From Brachycybe producta (taxonomy: Eukaryota; Arthropoda; Diplopoda; Playtdesmida; Andrognathidae), in the NCBI GenBank assembly GCA_036925085.1, contig JAUPFP010000034.1, positions 620,001 through 684,000 on the forward strand: DNA of 64,000 nt, given 5' to 3'. The translations under genes and the position numbers were made by a program. Position 1 is the stretch's first letter. The number at the start of each line of letters is the position of its first letter. A model generated the notes under the pieces. That model ran no database searches. It was not told the origin of the DNA and was given only the letters and a program-made list of their open reading frames with translations. Of the stretch, positions 45,740 to 59,300 are shown piece by piece.

Positions 45740-48700
45740 TTAGGACCTACGAAAGTCTTATATCCAAATAAAAGCATTTCTATGCTGATTTTGGATTAAA
45801 TGATATCTCTGCCACAGGCCCTCTAGGCTGCTTGTAGAGTAGTTATTCAAATTCCTGTGCCATCTTAATGGGGCAAGGGGGCCCTGGCTCAGGGCCTCCG
45901 TCAGTTAATTGTCACTATTTTCTGTATTTTTAAATCTTTAATTTCAATTTATCTGACATCAAAAACATTTTACTATTTTAAAAAATAGGCCTATTCACTT
46001 ATGTGATTTACTTCATAAAAGTCCTGTTCCAATATATACAATGGAAATCATGGAATCATCAATACTTTTTATATATAGTTTATTTGTAAGATATGGTTGG
46101 GGGCCTCAAATAAATCTTGTGCCAGGGGACACAAAAGACTTAAAGACGGCCCTGTCAAATTCAAATACTTCACACTATAATAGCCCCAATATCACATTGC
46201 ACTTAGGAGCTTTATTGAGTACAAATATACCTTTGCTTAGTGCTGAGCTTCGACCGTTACAAAAGCAGCAAAACAATTTTCTCAGCAGTGGTTTCCGCCA
46301 TATTCGATGCCATCAGTTAACGGGGGCTCTATCTAAAACGGTGTTCCTTAAAAATACTCAGCGTGATGCCACTTCCTGCTTAAATATTCAGTAAAAAGTA
46401 TTGAACAAAGGTGATGCCACTCTTCCTATTTTAAAGCTTAGCAAAAAGTTTTTTAAGAAAAAAATAAGGAGGATAACAGTTATTAAACACTGGTACAGAT
46501 GTACATTTATTGTGGATACTAACTAACCATTGCCATTACCGTGTGAGACCCACCTCAGAAAAAAAATTCTAGTGGCCCGTGGTGGACTCTTAGACTTTGT
46601 TTTGGATGAACAAATTATGTCCCTCTGTATTAATACATGTAATTTTCATTTTGTTTTCATTTTGCATGGACCAGATATGGTATACAATATATGTGACGTC
46701 ATATACCCTAGTATAACTTGGCAATTTCCCAGTTCAAAAACGTTTTTTTTTGTGGCTGTGAATGTTGAAGTTCTACGATTTTCTCTCTCTCTCTCTCTTT
46801 CTGTCTATCTTTCTTAGCTTGTTTCAAATGTTCTAAACTTAGTAACTTGAACAACAGCTAACATCTTATTCCAAAAGAAGATTTTTCATTTTATATTGTA
46901 CATACAATACACATGGCAAACTGAAGTTCGGACATCATTTATATTTTTCATTTTCACTTAAATAATATTAATCAGTGAGAATGAAACTTTAAAAAAAAAG
47001 TCATGTTATGTGTTTTAAATAGTTTTGTAATCACATCTGTAAATAGTTTATTGTAATAATCTTTCTGTTTGAAGTTTCTTTTTTTGGTAAGTGTTAAAAA
47101 TGTCTCCAAAATTTCATTTCTTTTTAATATTTTTTTTTCTGTTAGTTTCCAACTTCTTGAAGCTTATTGATTGATAGATATAGGAGATTACGCATTTTGG
47201 ACAAAATAATCCATTTTACATAAAATAATAAATGCGTGAAAAAATTAAAAATAGATATTGAAAGATTAGCAATTATGGAAGTTATTTGTCAATTCCATGA
47301 CAATAACAATTGTTCAGAATTTTATTTCTTTTAAAGATTTTTTTCCTGTTATACTTTCCATATTTTGAAACTATTGATTGATAAGAACTGCATTTTGAGC
47401 AAAATCATCCATTTTACTTAAAAAATACATTAAAAAAAACTAAAATATAAGTCGAAAGAGTAGCAATTATTGAAGTTATTGACAATCATTATTGATTTCT
47501 TTAATAAGAGCAGAATCATAGTATATAAGTAATAATGGGCAAATGTTTTAAATGTGTTTTTTTGGACTTGTACCAAGCAATTTCTCTGAGTGAGTTATTT
47601 TTTACTTTCTATAGTTCATATATATAGAGGTGTTCAAAAACACTTTTCAAGGGAAGAACGAGATTTTTTTTAAAAAAAACTTGTAGGCTTGTTGTAGCCT
47701 TCTTTTTCTTTTTGCGTGTATTAGCCTACTTTAGAAAAAAAATAACGTTATATGTCGAACAGGAATACCAAAGAAAACTTTGATCCCACCGCATGAGGGC
47801 GGGTCATAACATATTCCGGAAATGACGGGTAAAGTGTCGCCACTTGTGTCTCTGAGACGACACGTGACAAGGAAATGTAGTTTGTCTATTCAGATTGGAG
47901 AAACACGTGTGTTTTCTATTAATTTATGCAAACAAACTTTTTTTTTTTACAAACAGGAAATATTAACTTTCCATCTTTTTTTTTTGTGTAGTTGTTATTT
48001 TCATGTGTTCCATCTCGCACGAATCCGTTTTGCACGAAAAAAGAGTTGAAAGTGGAGGCTAGCAGTGCTTCTAGAAATCTAGTTAATGGAGTTAGAGTAT
48101 GTTTATTTGATTTCTTAGCCTCCACCTCCAACCCTCCGTCGTTGTGCGAGTTTGCATTCATCTAAGATGGAGTGGCTCGAGTTGATGGGCAGCTGAATTT
48201 TTTTTTGTTGCGTGTTTTCATCATCTTTGTGAGTGCATTCACTTAAATGGCTAATGTTTACTAGTGATATAATTGGAAGTTGAAACCAGACTTGTTAGCC
48301 ATAACTGATATAACCTGAGTCAAAAGTTAGAATAAAACAGATGTTAAATTGAATCCACTATGAATATACAAATGTTGTCATAACAATACACCAACATTTT
48401 GTAAAAAAAAAATTGAGAACCAGCCTAGTGAGCCCAGCCCATCAAGCCGATAAAGCCCACTAGACCCACAAAACCCATAGGCTTGTTATATAGAAGCCCA
48501 CAAATCCAACCGAAACCAATGGGCTTTTTTCAGAACATTGCCAGAATCAAGTATATGTAGTTAAAATATTTTCTTTAAAAAAACCATTTTAATGAGAATT
48601 ATCTCCAAATCAATGAAATATCTTGTATCCATTGGTCAGAGCCGGATTAACCTATAAGCTCACTAATCCCGGAAGTAGGGCATCGGCCTGTCAGGGGTAC

Positions 48701-50304
48701 ATATAATATGCAAACATTTGTATTTTATTATTTGTATCCACTTGGATTCAAGTAAAATATGCAATTCATGTTGTTTAAATTAGTGGTAGGCATTGAAATG
48801 CTTGAGTTTTCTAGGGTTGCAATATAATCTTGTGGTAGGGTTCCCAGATTTGGTTATTTATCGCCCTTTTTGGTTAGGTTGGCGATATTCTGGATACCCG
48901 TAGAGTTTAAGAGCATTGTACATACATTATAATAGGAAGGTTTTCTTAATTATTCAGTATTACATAAAAAATTTCGCAGCAAACTTAGTAAAACTTGTGG
49001 TGCAGTGCACACCCAGGAGAATTACTGCTCTAGAAATTAAGTAAATACTAGTGGGGTAACCCGTCATAAATGACGGGAGCGAAATTCACAGGCAATTGTG
49101 CCCAGCATTAGAATTTCTTTTCCTCCGCCCTTTTATGACGTCAGACCAAGTAACAAACCAATTAGAAATTGATGACTTTCATAAAAGGGCGGAGCAAAAG
49201 AAATTCTAATGCTGGGCACAATTGCCTGTGATAAACTGTAGTTTAATTTTGTTACTATTATCCCCTCCCCTTTTTATATTTGAAAGAGAAAATGAGTTTT
49301 TCATTTTCTCTGGTGTGCGCATGAGCGTCGTTTGTTCCTTTTTTACTCCTTTTATTTCAATTTCAGTCACCCCCTCCCACTTTTCCCCCCTCCACGTGTC
49401 TCTCTCTCTCTCTCCCCTTCTACACTTTCCAACCTTTTCCCCTCTCCAATTTAATATCATGGGGTTCTTGGATGGGGAGTGTGCAACATATAGTTGACCT
49501 TGCGAAAAAAAAAACGGTTCATTCATTTAAATTTATATAAATTCCGATGTTACACACACACACACACACACACACCTGGCTTAATATATATATATAACTA
49601 GAATACATATATACAAAAGGCCTCGAACCTTAACAGTTAGTTATTATTGCCTAGTCTTGTGTTACTGCGATGCAGTGCGAGTGTTATGGTAACATTATTG
49701 CTGTTGAGTTTTTTTCTCCTGGTTATAGGGCACCATTGTGTAAGTACTTTATGCTGAGTGTTTATGGTCCTGGAAAGCCTTAATCCGGGCCCTGTCCATA
49801 ATGTCCAGCTCTGCACTAAACTGTATTATGGGTGCATTTGAGAACACACTGCAGTATACTGTATATAGTCTATAACAGCTTTAAGGTGTAACAGTTCTGG
49901 AATAAGCCGAGCAAAACAATTAAAATGATGACTATAGAAACAGCAGATGTGATTGGAATGGTAGAATTGTACAGAGACTTTGTCTGCATTATATAGGTAG
50001 CACATGTTGATTATCTAAAGTTCTAAACTGACAAGCAGCAGTCTTGTGTGAATGTCTCACAATAACACATGATTTTTAGAGGTTTGGTTTGAAGTTTTGA
50101 AACAGTTTTACTCCTCCTATAATGCGCATCATTAAAAGTTAAAAGTATAATCTTCAGTAGAAAATTGACCTAGAAGAAAAAACATTTTTTGTCCTAAATA
50201 ACATCCTCTTAACACTGTATCTGGTTTTAATAGGTTTTTAGTGATATTTAAGTAAGGTTATATGAATGCAGAAGAATGAAAACCTACTCCTCCTAAGGGA
50301 AAAG

Positions 50305-50355
<51 letters not shown>

Positions 50356-53300
50356 GTTTTGATACCCTGTCTTGTCATTAAAAACCCCAAAAAGTTGTGT
50401 TTGCATCCCTCTGGCGTGGTTTCTATAGGAATACATTGTATTTTCATGAGTGTGTGTTCCTCCAATCCCTTATAAGGACGCTACACAAATGTATGGTGTG
50501 TGTGTATGACTGACTGACTACCCAAGTGTTTGACCTTTTTGCTTTATGATTAATGGGTTAAATTTAACTCCCTTGTTAACTGGAGATTATAATATTATGG
50601 TTGTAAATCAAAGCCTATGTATTATGAGATGGATTTAATATTTTTTTTAAAAAAAAATTATATATAGTTATAGTATAGGTATTTAGATGAATTGTAAATG
50701 TGGATGGATATTTATGAAATTATGACATCGCAAACCTACTTTTCTTCTTTTTTTTCTATTTTTGTTTGAGGGGTGGGGGAGGGACGACAAAGTAAAGAAT
50801 TTCAAATAAATTTATTAAATTTATTTATCTTTTGATTTAAAAAATATCAATAAACAATTTGTTTCAATATGTTGTTTCCGTATAAAATCAAACCACAAGA
50901 ATGAAGTTGATATCATTTTATTCTGAGGTTTGAATCGTGTAGATAATTTTTTATACTTATATATATATAAAAAAAACTTCTTTGAGTCGTTTTAAAACCT
51001 TCCAAAATATTTATTGGACCTTGAATTAGATGCTTAATCTACTTTTGATTGCCCGTGTTGTTGTTGTTTTAAAAAAACACGAAGTGAATTTTAAAGCTGT
51101 TTTTATTGTTATTTTATTAGGTGAACGTTTTTTTATGTTTCCTCTTTAAAGTTGGATTTAAAAAATATATATATATAAAATAACTAGGAAGAGAGTTTGT
51201 AATGTCTTTTTTTAAAAAAAATAGAATGGCTTTTTGTGCCTCTGAAATGACCGAACTAAAAGTAATAAAGAGGTTAATATTTCAACCTATATTTTACCTT
51301 GTTTTTAACACATTGTTCTTTTTCCTTCTCAATAATAAAAAAATACCTAAAATTAATTGGAAATTAAGGCATTTTTAATTTCTCTGAAAAATTCTCTTTA
51401 AATTCTAAAAAGTTAAAAAAAAAGTTTTAAAAAATGTAAGAGTCCATTGTATGTTTCCACTTGCATGAAAATTATTAAACTGTAAAAATTTCATACTGGA
51501 GAAAATTGACAGTTAGTATGGTGAAAAAAGACGAGGCTATAACATTCTCCTACCATTGCTTGTCAATGAGGCTTGTTATACGACATTACTTAAAGGTCGA
51601 TGTATGTCCTCCCATCCATTCTCCACCCTGTCCTATATCAGAATGTGTAACATCTTTAGCTAAACTGCTTCTTTGAGCTGAAAAGTTTTACCAAGTTTGA
51701 TAGAAGCTTCTGTTGAAAATTTCAGCAAAAGCTCAAATATTTCACCCTTCAGCATTTCAGTTTTTGCTGCAAAGCTGAGTTACGTTTACATCTTTAACTT
51801 ATCTTTATTTTCGCCTTAAAATGTCTCTATTTAGGCGAAAATGACACAAGTTAGAGTTATTAGAGGCACTTCCGCTAATGGCGCTAAATCAACTGTTAAA
51901 TTTAGAAAACTTGCGATTTGACAAATAAGTAATAAAATAAAAATCGTGGCTGCCCCGTTTCCATTAGAACAACATTGGAGGTAAACGTGAATTTTGATCG
52001 AATCAGTTTTTAAAGAATGTCATGTCATATAAACCTATTACACTTTTTTTTAAAAAAATAGACCCAATCAATTTTCATGTTTACTCCTATTTTGACATAA
52101 TGGAAACAGACCATAAAAGTACTTTGAAACTTTTAGAAAATATTTTGAATGAAACTTGAACTTTTCCTTTTGTGTCAATTTTACATACGTAATTAATTAT
52201 ACTAATTAATATTAAGTATAAGATTAGATTATATAGGCTGTTAGCGTTTTTTTTTCAATCTCATAATTGTCAATCAAGATTGACAGTCTGAATTTATGAA
52301 GCACTTGATTTAGTACTTTTTAAAACTTAAAAAAAAACTAAATGTTTTTGTTCATACTAGCGTACACATAGGCTTGTTCTACATTGAAGTTAACCCTTTT
52401 TTCAAACGTTCAATTCAGTCAAAACAGTCAAGCATTTCTCCTCACTAATATGTACTTGTGGTATTAAATGAATGTATGAATAATGGATCAGGAAATTGTA
52501 AACGTTACTGTCCTCCTGAGTCCTGACACATGATTTGCCAAAAAAAAAATATGATTCATTTCCACTCTGAGACTCGCTTGTGGCATTCCAGTCTTTTGAC
52601 TGTCTTAAAAATTGCATGATAATAATAATAATAATGTACAACGATTTGTGCAAACACCCTGTATCTTGTCCAAACCAAACAAGATTCTCATTTGTCTATG
52701 TCACACAGTCTTATAAAAAAACATCCAAATAAAGTTATCAATAACAATCATACATAATTATGTCTTTTTTTTTTTGCTATTTTCAAATAACAACAGTATT
52801 TTTTAAAAAAATGTTTTTCCTGTTACTCTAAAGAATAACAGAAAAATTTAAAAAAAAATTACATTTTTTTAGGGTTCACCGTGACTAAAAAAAAAAAAAT
52901 AATATAAAAAAGACTGAATTGAATTGGAATTTTTTGTTGTTGCGTTGAATCATTATGAACTTCATGAATGGACACATTCTTCATTCAGTCAATATTTTAA
53001 CACGCAATCTCATTGATGGATAGAGATTAGAATAATAATTATAGAAGAAAATTAGTTCTAAATTAATGACCATTTCATGTTATAAAATTGATATTTTGTT
53101 TAGAACTTATCAGTATATATTTGTATTACAATAATACACTTCGAGGTCATGATGTAAATTTAGATATTACATTGATTTTTGTTAATTGAACAATTAATTG
53201 CTAGATTATTTTGTTATTGCACAAAATAGGGCTTTGTATATTAAATAATATTTATAAATTTACATTAAAAAATATAACTCCTGTGTAAATTTAACTTAAT

Positions 53301-56300
53301 ATGGCTGAATAGATATTTATTTTGTTTTTTCCCCCCTCGAATGGCGCGCCTGTGTGGCTATTATGTTCTACAGTAGGAGGTCACTTCCTTTCTCCATCTG
53401 CGTTTTTGAGAAAATTTATATTTTTCAAGTGAACGTTTTTTAAGAGAAACAATACGAAATAATTCAAAGTATTTTAGAAACTAGAATAGTTGGTGATAAT
53501 GCTAAAAGTTTTTTTTTTCTCAGAATGATATCTTTAAAAATAAACTTTTTATGACAGTTTGAAAAAGGCGAAACTTATTTTTCATAAAATGTCAATAGAA
53601 AAACCAAAAAACGTGTATTTTTCAAACTTGAGCTATAAAATGTTTATTTTTTTAAGATATTGCCAGGAAAAAACGTTTAGCATGATCTGTTACTATTCTA
53701 GTTTTGAAAACAAATTGAATTTTTTCATGATGTTGTTTCTAAAAACGTTTGCTTGATATTTTTTTGCGTCCAAATTTTACAAAAACGTCTATGAAGCATT
53801 GCATTAACCATTGCAGTGGCGTCATCCAGTGGGACGAAAGCAAACTGAATATCTATAAACTTTATAAAGCCACCTTAAAAATAAAATGTGAAAGATAAAC
53901 GCTATAAATATCAGCAAAAGCTGTGAAAATCTGGCTCACAGAGTCACAGTGCCTTGCTTCATTCGGAAATTGTTGTAGGGGAGTACCTTAACTGCAGTTA
54001 AGCGACTTTTAATATCTGAAAGTGTTAAGGAACAGCTGGCAATTGGTAGAACTTATTGAAGTTGAACACTGGATTATCATAATGCAATGATGCAATATGG
54101 GTAGTAGATCATAATTGACTCATAAATGGCTGCTTGTAATTCATAAAATTACATTCCTGTTACCAAACAACGATTACAAAGGTAGAAGGGCATCATTTAC
54201 TGCCATAATAGTGTTGGACTAGTCTACAGGTAATTGGTAAAAGTCATAGGGATTGAATAATGTAAATTATTTACGATGATGTAATGATGCATCATGGGAG
54301 ATACATCATAATCGATTGACTACTTTATTACTTGGTAAACATTTATTTATAATATCAGCAACTAACCTCCTACAAAGGTTGTTTGTAGTTGCAGTATGTC
54401 CTTTTTCAGAAAAACAGGCTTTTTACAAATGAAACCAGTGCTTATTTGTATGTGTTTTTAGTTTGGCTATAAAATAACGTCAATGTTAAAAAACATATGC
54501 TTGCTTGTTTTATCAGTTGCCTTGTTCGCTTACATTTACTTTGTACCAAAGTTCAAACAAAGCAAACCTTGATACAAGTATCTTAACTGAGGGATAATCA
54601 ATCTGTGGCCTTTGTGGCACTTTTAGAGGGTTGATTGATTTAGTTTGTAAATTGTAAATATATCATTAAATATCATAGTTATAAGTTATAACTTTGACCA
54701 GTTAGTTAGTTGCAGCTGACTTCTTTTGACTGAGGATGTGTTAAGATTGTCAGACAATTTGACATAAGATATTTTAATTCGGTTTAAATTTGGCTCTTTT
54801 GGTTTGTTAAATGTGCCCATCTCTCTGATACATAAGATTTATAATCTTTCAGAATCAACACATAATGAGTAAAACACATCTGGTATTTTCTGTGTATAGT
54901 TTACATTATATACTATAGAAAGAAATGTCAAAATACAAGCAAAAACCATTTTAGAAGTTCAAGAACTTTCTCTTCTTCAAATCTTAATTCCAAGTTTTAT
55001 TTAGACATTTGTTGTCATGAAATAAACAATTCTCCAAACAAACAAAGAAAAACAAGTATTCAAGGAATTTTCTTCACTTTTAAGAATCATCTAAAGCTCG
55101 TTAACTAATAAATATCTTATCACTTGAATTGTTTTAAAAAAAAATTATTTATTTCTTCTATTTTATTTGTTCATGCGTGAATAAAAAAACTTATCATTTT
55201 TATGTCAGATTACAGAAGTTGTTCTTGGTTGTTGTTGTTATTGTGTAATAAATATATGTCATGCTCGTATGAATTATGAATTTATATTTTTTTTTTCATT
55301 TTTTCTTTCTATATTTTAGCCGGAAGATAACTCAAGTTTATCTTTAAATCTCTTGTCTATCGAGTCAGCTATCAAAATGGAAAACAACAGTTCAAATCAA
55401 ACACAACAACAGCCTCAACAGCAGCACATTGTTTCTTCTGCCACAATTGGAACTACAAAAATAACAACAACCACCACAACAATTACAGCGACATCCTCAA
55501 CATCTGATAAGATTACTAGTACTGGTAGTCATATGAGGAGTGCTAGTGGGACAAGTACACAGAGTACCAAAAGTGGTATTGGTTATGTTGGTACCAGTGG
55601 TGGTGGCGGCGGCGGCGGCGTAGCCTCTCGTAGTATCAGTATGAATAGTATTAGCAGTACAGAAGGATCTAGTGAAAGTCATTTGGTGGAACAGGAAGAA
55701 ATCATAGCTCTTACTCATGATGTCAGAGGTTTTAAAGAGGCTCTCAGTAGGCTAAGAAGAATATTTCATCCAGATAGAGGTATGATTGTTGTTGTGTTTT
55801 GCATGTTTACTAATTGTTGTGTTGCAATTTATAGTAATTAGTATTGTTTTTTTAGTACCAGCTGTTTTTAGTCAGCATTTTCATTACGTCAATAAGCAAA
55901 GTGCCAAAAAAAAAACCATGGTGAATAGTCAAGTATACATGCCTCACCCTAAGAAGAAGCTTGTGACGTCATAGAGATTGACCAAAATCTAGGATTGTGT
56001 CATTTAGTCTGATAAAAAAGGATGATATCAAACGTTTTCAACAGTTTAAGCAAGCTTATGACGTCAAAGGGATTGACGAATAATTTAGAAGTTTGTCATT
56101 TTGTCTGATAAAAAGGGGTAATAACAGAATCCTTCTCTGTTATTACCCCTTTTTATCAGACAAAATGACAAACTTCTAAATTATTCGCCAATCCCTTTGA
56201 CGTCATAAGCTTCTCAGGGTGATACAGGTATACAATTTTACTGTAAGACACTGAGAGGCATACGGAAAATTTAGCACGTGAACTTGGCAGGTGGACTCTG

Positions 56301-59300
56301 TAATGGGTTTGGGGTTAAAACTCAATTGCGATTGGCTTCAGCTATTAAAAATTTTAATAACGAAATCAATTAGCAAGTGAACGTTTTTATTTAAATCAAA
56401 AGTTCACGACAATCAATTTTAAAATAAATTAATTAAATTAATGCTTTATTTTAAAATTACTTTTTTTAAAAAAAATAATAAGATTGGTTTTAAAAAAGTT
56501 GTTTAAATATTATTCATAAGTAGGGCTCGGATTTTGACGCAATATTAACCGGAATGTTTCTCAATTTGTGGCCGAAGAGCCAACTGTGAAGTAATCATCA
56601 TTAGAGCAACTGCGATTAATGTTATTTCTAATAATAAAAAAAGCTGGGTAGAGAGGCTAGATGTCTGGTTACTATCAGTTGTCAACTAGAGTTCTAGCCT
56701 CTAACCATTGTTTTTTAATTAGAAAGAACAATTGTTTTTTTTTATTATATAAACGAGATTGTCACTTCACAATTGGCACTTGGGCCACATATTGAGCAAA
56801 ACATTCCGGTTAATATTGCATCAAAATCCGAGCCCTATTCATAAGGCTCAGTTCCTGTCTTTATGGGGGTACACTATGATACCATACAATTGTCATAAGT
56901 GCAATAATTACTTTAACCAAAAATAAATAAGCATAAAATATACAAATTTCATAAATTGTTGGAAATTTGCATAAAGTTGCTTAATTCCACTTATTTCTTT
57001 AAACGTTTTGTAAGAAAAATGATTCTACAAAAAGTTCTTAAACCAAATCGATTTGATTTTGCATTTTAGGAATTCACAACAAATTTTAAAAAATGTGTCG
57101 GTCATTTATTTAATCGTGATTTTTAAAGTGATCACTTTTCTTGATTTATTATTATTTGCATAAAATGCTTAATTTCTACAAAAATATAATTTGGCTTTAT
57201 ATATAAAAATAATAAAACAATACAATTTTTTTAAAGTATTGCACTTTTTTTTTAAATACAAATTAATGATTTTAAAATCAATCGTTATCTAATCTACATT
57301 ACTTTAATATGATTACTGTAATACAGGTCAAAAGATATTTTAAATTTTTATCTGAATTTCTCACTTTTTCAGGGATTTTGTTTTTAACAAAAAAGCTTAT
57401 TTTTTCTTAAAAAATCTTATGATTTTCATGCAACCTTGATTTTGAGTGTTTTACACAATTATGCTTGATGATGCGTAACATATCTATTGTCATTCATAAG
57501 TTCATAATTTACTATTATAGAAACTAGTAATTTTCTAACATTTGTCATAAATTTATGACAGTATATTTGTTACAGGTAAAAATAATGAACAAAGAGTTGC
57601 TCCAATGTCCTTTTTTCTCAGTAAACTTGTATAGCATTTCACTGCTACATGAAATTTCAAACAGGAATTTTAAATAACCTTGTTTTTTCTTCTTCTTAAA
57701 AACAAAGAAAAAAGATCAAAGCATTCCTGTGTCACTATAATGCAATATGTAACAAGGTCACTGAAGACCCTAAGTACTGAATAAACTTTGACTTTGGCAT
57801 TATTTGGAAATTGAATTACGTCATAATTCTATGTAAATGTGGCAAAAAATGGTTGTTGTTTTTTTCCTTTTTGTTGTTACTTTTGAGGGGCCACTTAACT
57901 ACCTTTTTCTATTACATTACATTTCGTCATGGACACATTTTTATTAAACAATCAACATCATCTCAAGGGCAATACATTCATTTTTCTTATTCAATTATTT
58001 CTTGAAATGTTTAGAAAGGAAGAAAGAAGGAGAACGCTACGACTGGTGCTAAAACAATTAAGATTTGAAAATTTTGAATCTGAAAAATTACTCTAAAAGC
58101 AACCAAGAAGGCCTGTGGCAGAGGGATAAAAGTCCAATTTCAGCTTGCGTGATGTGCTTGCAATGTTTTTCTGGTGTAGCAGAAATAATGCACTGTCATA
58201 AGATTAATAGCCCCATAATAAAAGTTTTAATTTCGTGCACAATTTTCATTTTCATTTTAGATTCATTTTAAAGCGGAAATCGCATTGGCAATATTTAAAA
58301 GTAAGATTGATTGCACCGTGTCTTTGAATTATTGCAATTGCCAATGTGATTATTCTCTCTGCAAGACAAATGTTCTTTCTTGCAACACTGACAGCAATAT
58401 TTGACTTATTTCTTGCACGGCACGAAATCTTGCGAGAAAAATAGCCAGTGAAAGAATTAAACGTTGCATTTGAACTTCAACATATGAACCCTCTGCACAG
58501 GGTTTCAACATAGTAGAACCCATCAAAGTGGTTAAAGTTCGTGGGTGCAATCGGTAAGAATCTAAAAGTGTGATTGCTCCTTCTCCTAGAAAATTCTTTA
58601 AAAGAAAAGAATTTCCGGATGTGCTGCTTCATTTACCATTTCTTTCTCAAGTATGAGGTCCTAAAAAGCCTCATATGAAGAGGTCATAGTGAAAACATGA
58701 GGCCGTACATGCTCGTATAGGCCTACACACAATTTATATTCTTAATTTGCATAAATTCAGACTTAGAATCTATCGAGAAAGCAAGTCTCTGTATTAGATG
58801 CTTATTTTCTTGAGAAGCGTAGCCTGGTTTCTGGATACGTTTTATTTACAGACCAGATTTTGTTTCCGGACACTACTTTTCTGTTTTCTTTACAGATAAT
58901 AGCTTCTTTCTTTTATTTCCGAATGCGCCCAATGTGACTGTCTGTACACACTTATTTTATACTATATGACTTCAGTTGAATTTGTCTCATGAATGATGAC
59001 TCCATTCATAATCACTGATTTGATTTATGTATTATTTCATAATGGATAAATACAAATGAAATATATCACAAATCGGATTCATCAGTTGGCAAATGTTGAT
59101 GGCACCACCCAAAAAAGATGAATAATAATTTTTAAAGGTGTGTTTTTCTCGCTCATATTTATCGGTTGAATAAGCAATTAGCTCAACAAGAGTTAATACT
59201 GTTTCTAATAAGAGTAAGCCGGATTCATTACATCAATGCATGGCCCAATACTAAATTGAGGCTAATTCAAATTGAACCCTCGGAATACGGTTTGAAACAC

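Larger units (their letters stand above)
37551..55319. other. Giant first intron of the RhoGAP gene
   Basis: 17.8 kb of AT-rich DNA with family A copies, two TA-flanked elements, hAT-like copies, a minisatellite, microsatellites and a duplicated block at 47.1-47.5 kb. I see no protein-coding exon, tRNA or other RNA gene that I can support. Confidence 0.5.

Noticed and set aside
46041..46394. 117-codon plus-strand open frame
   Set aside because: No recognisable domain. It overlaps degenerate repeat words (AGGGCC, GGGGAC) and lies inside the large RhoGAP intron.
50238..50475. Open frames with poly-Met or poly-Ile
   Set aside because: They are translations of the GAT microsatellite.
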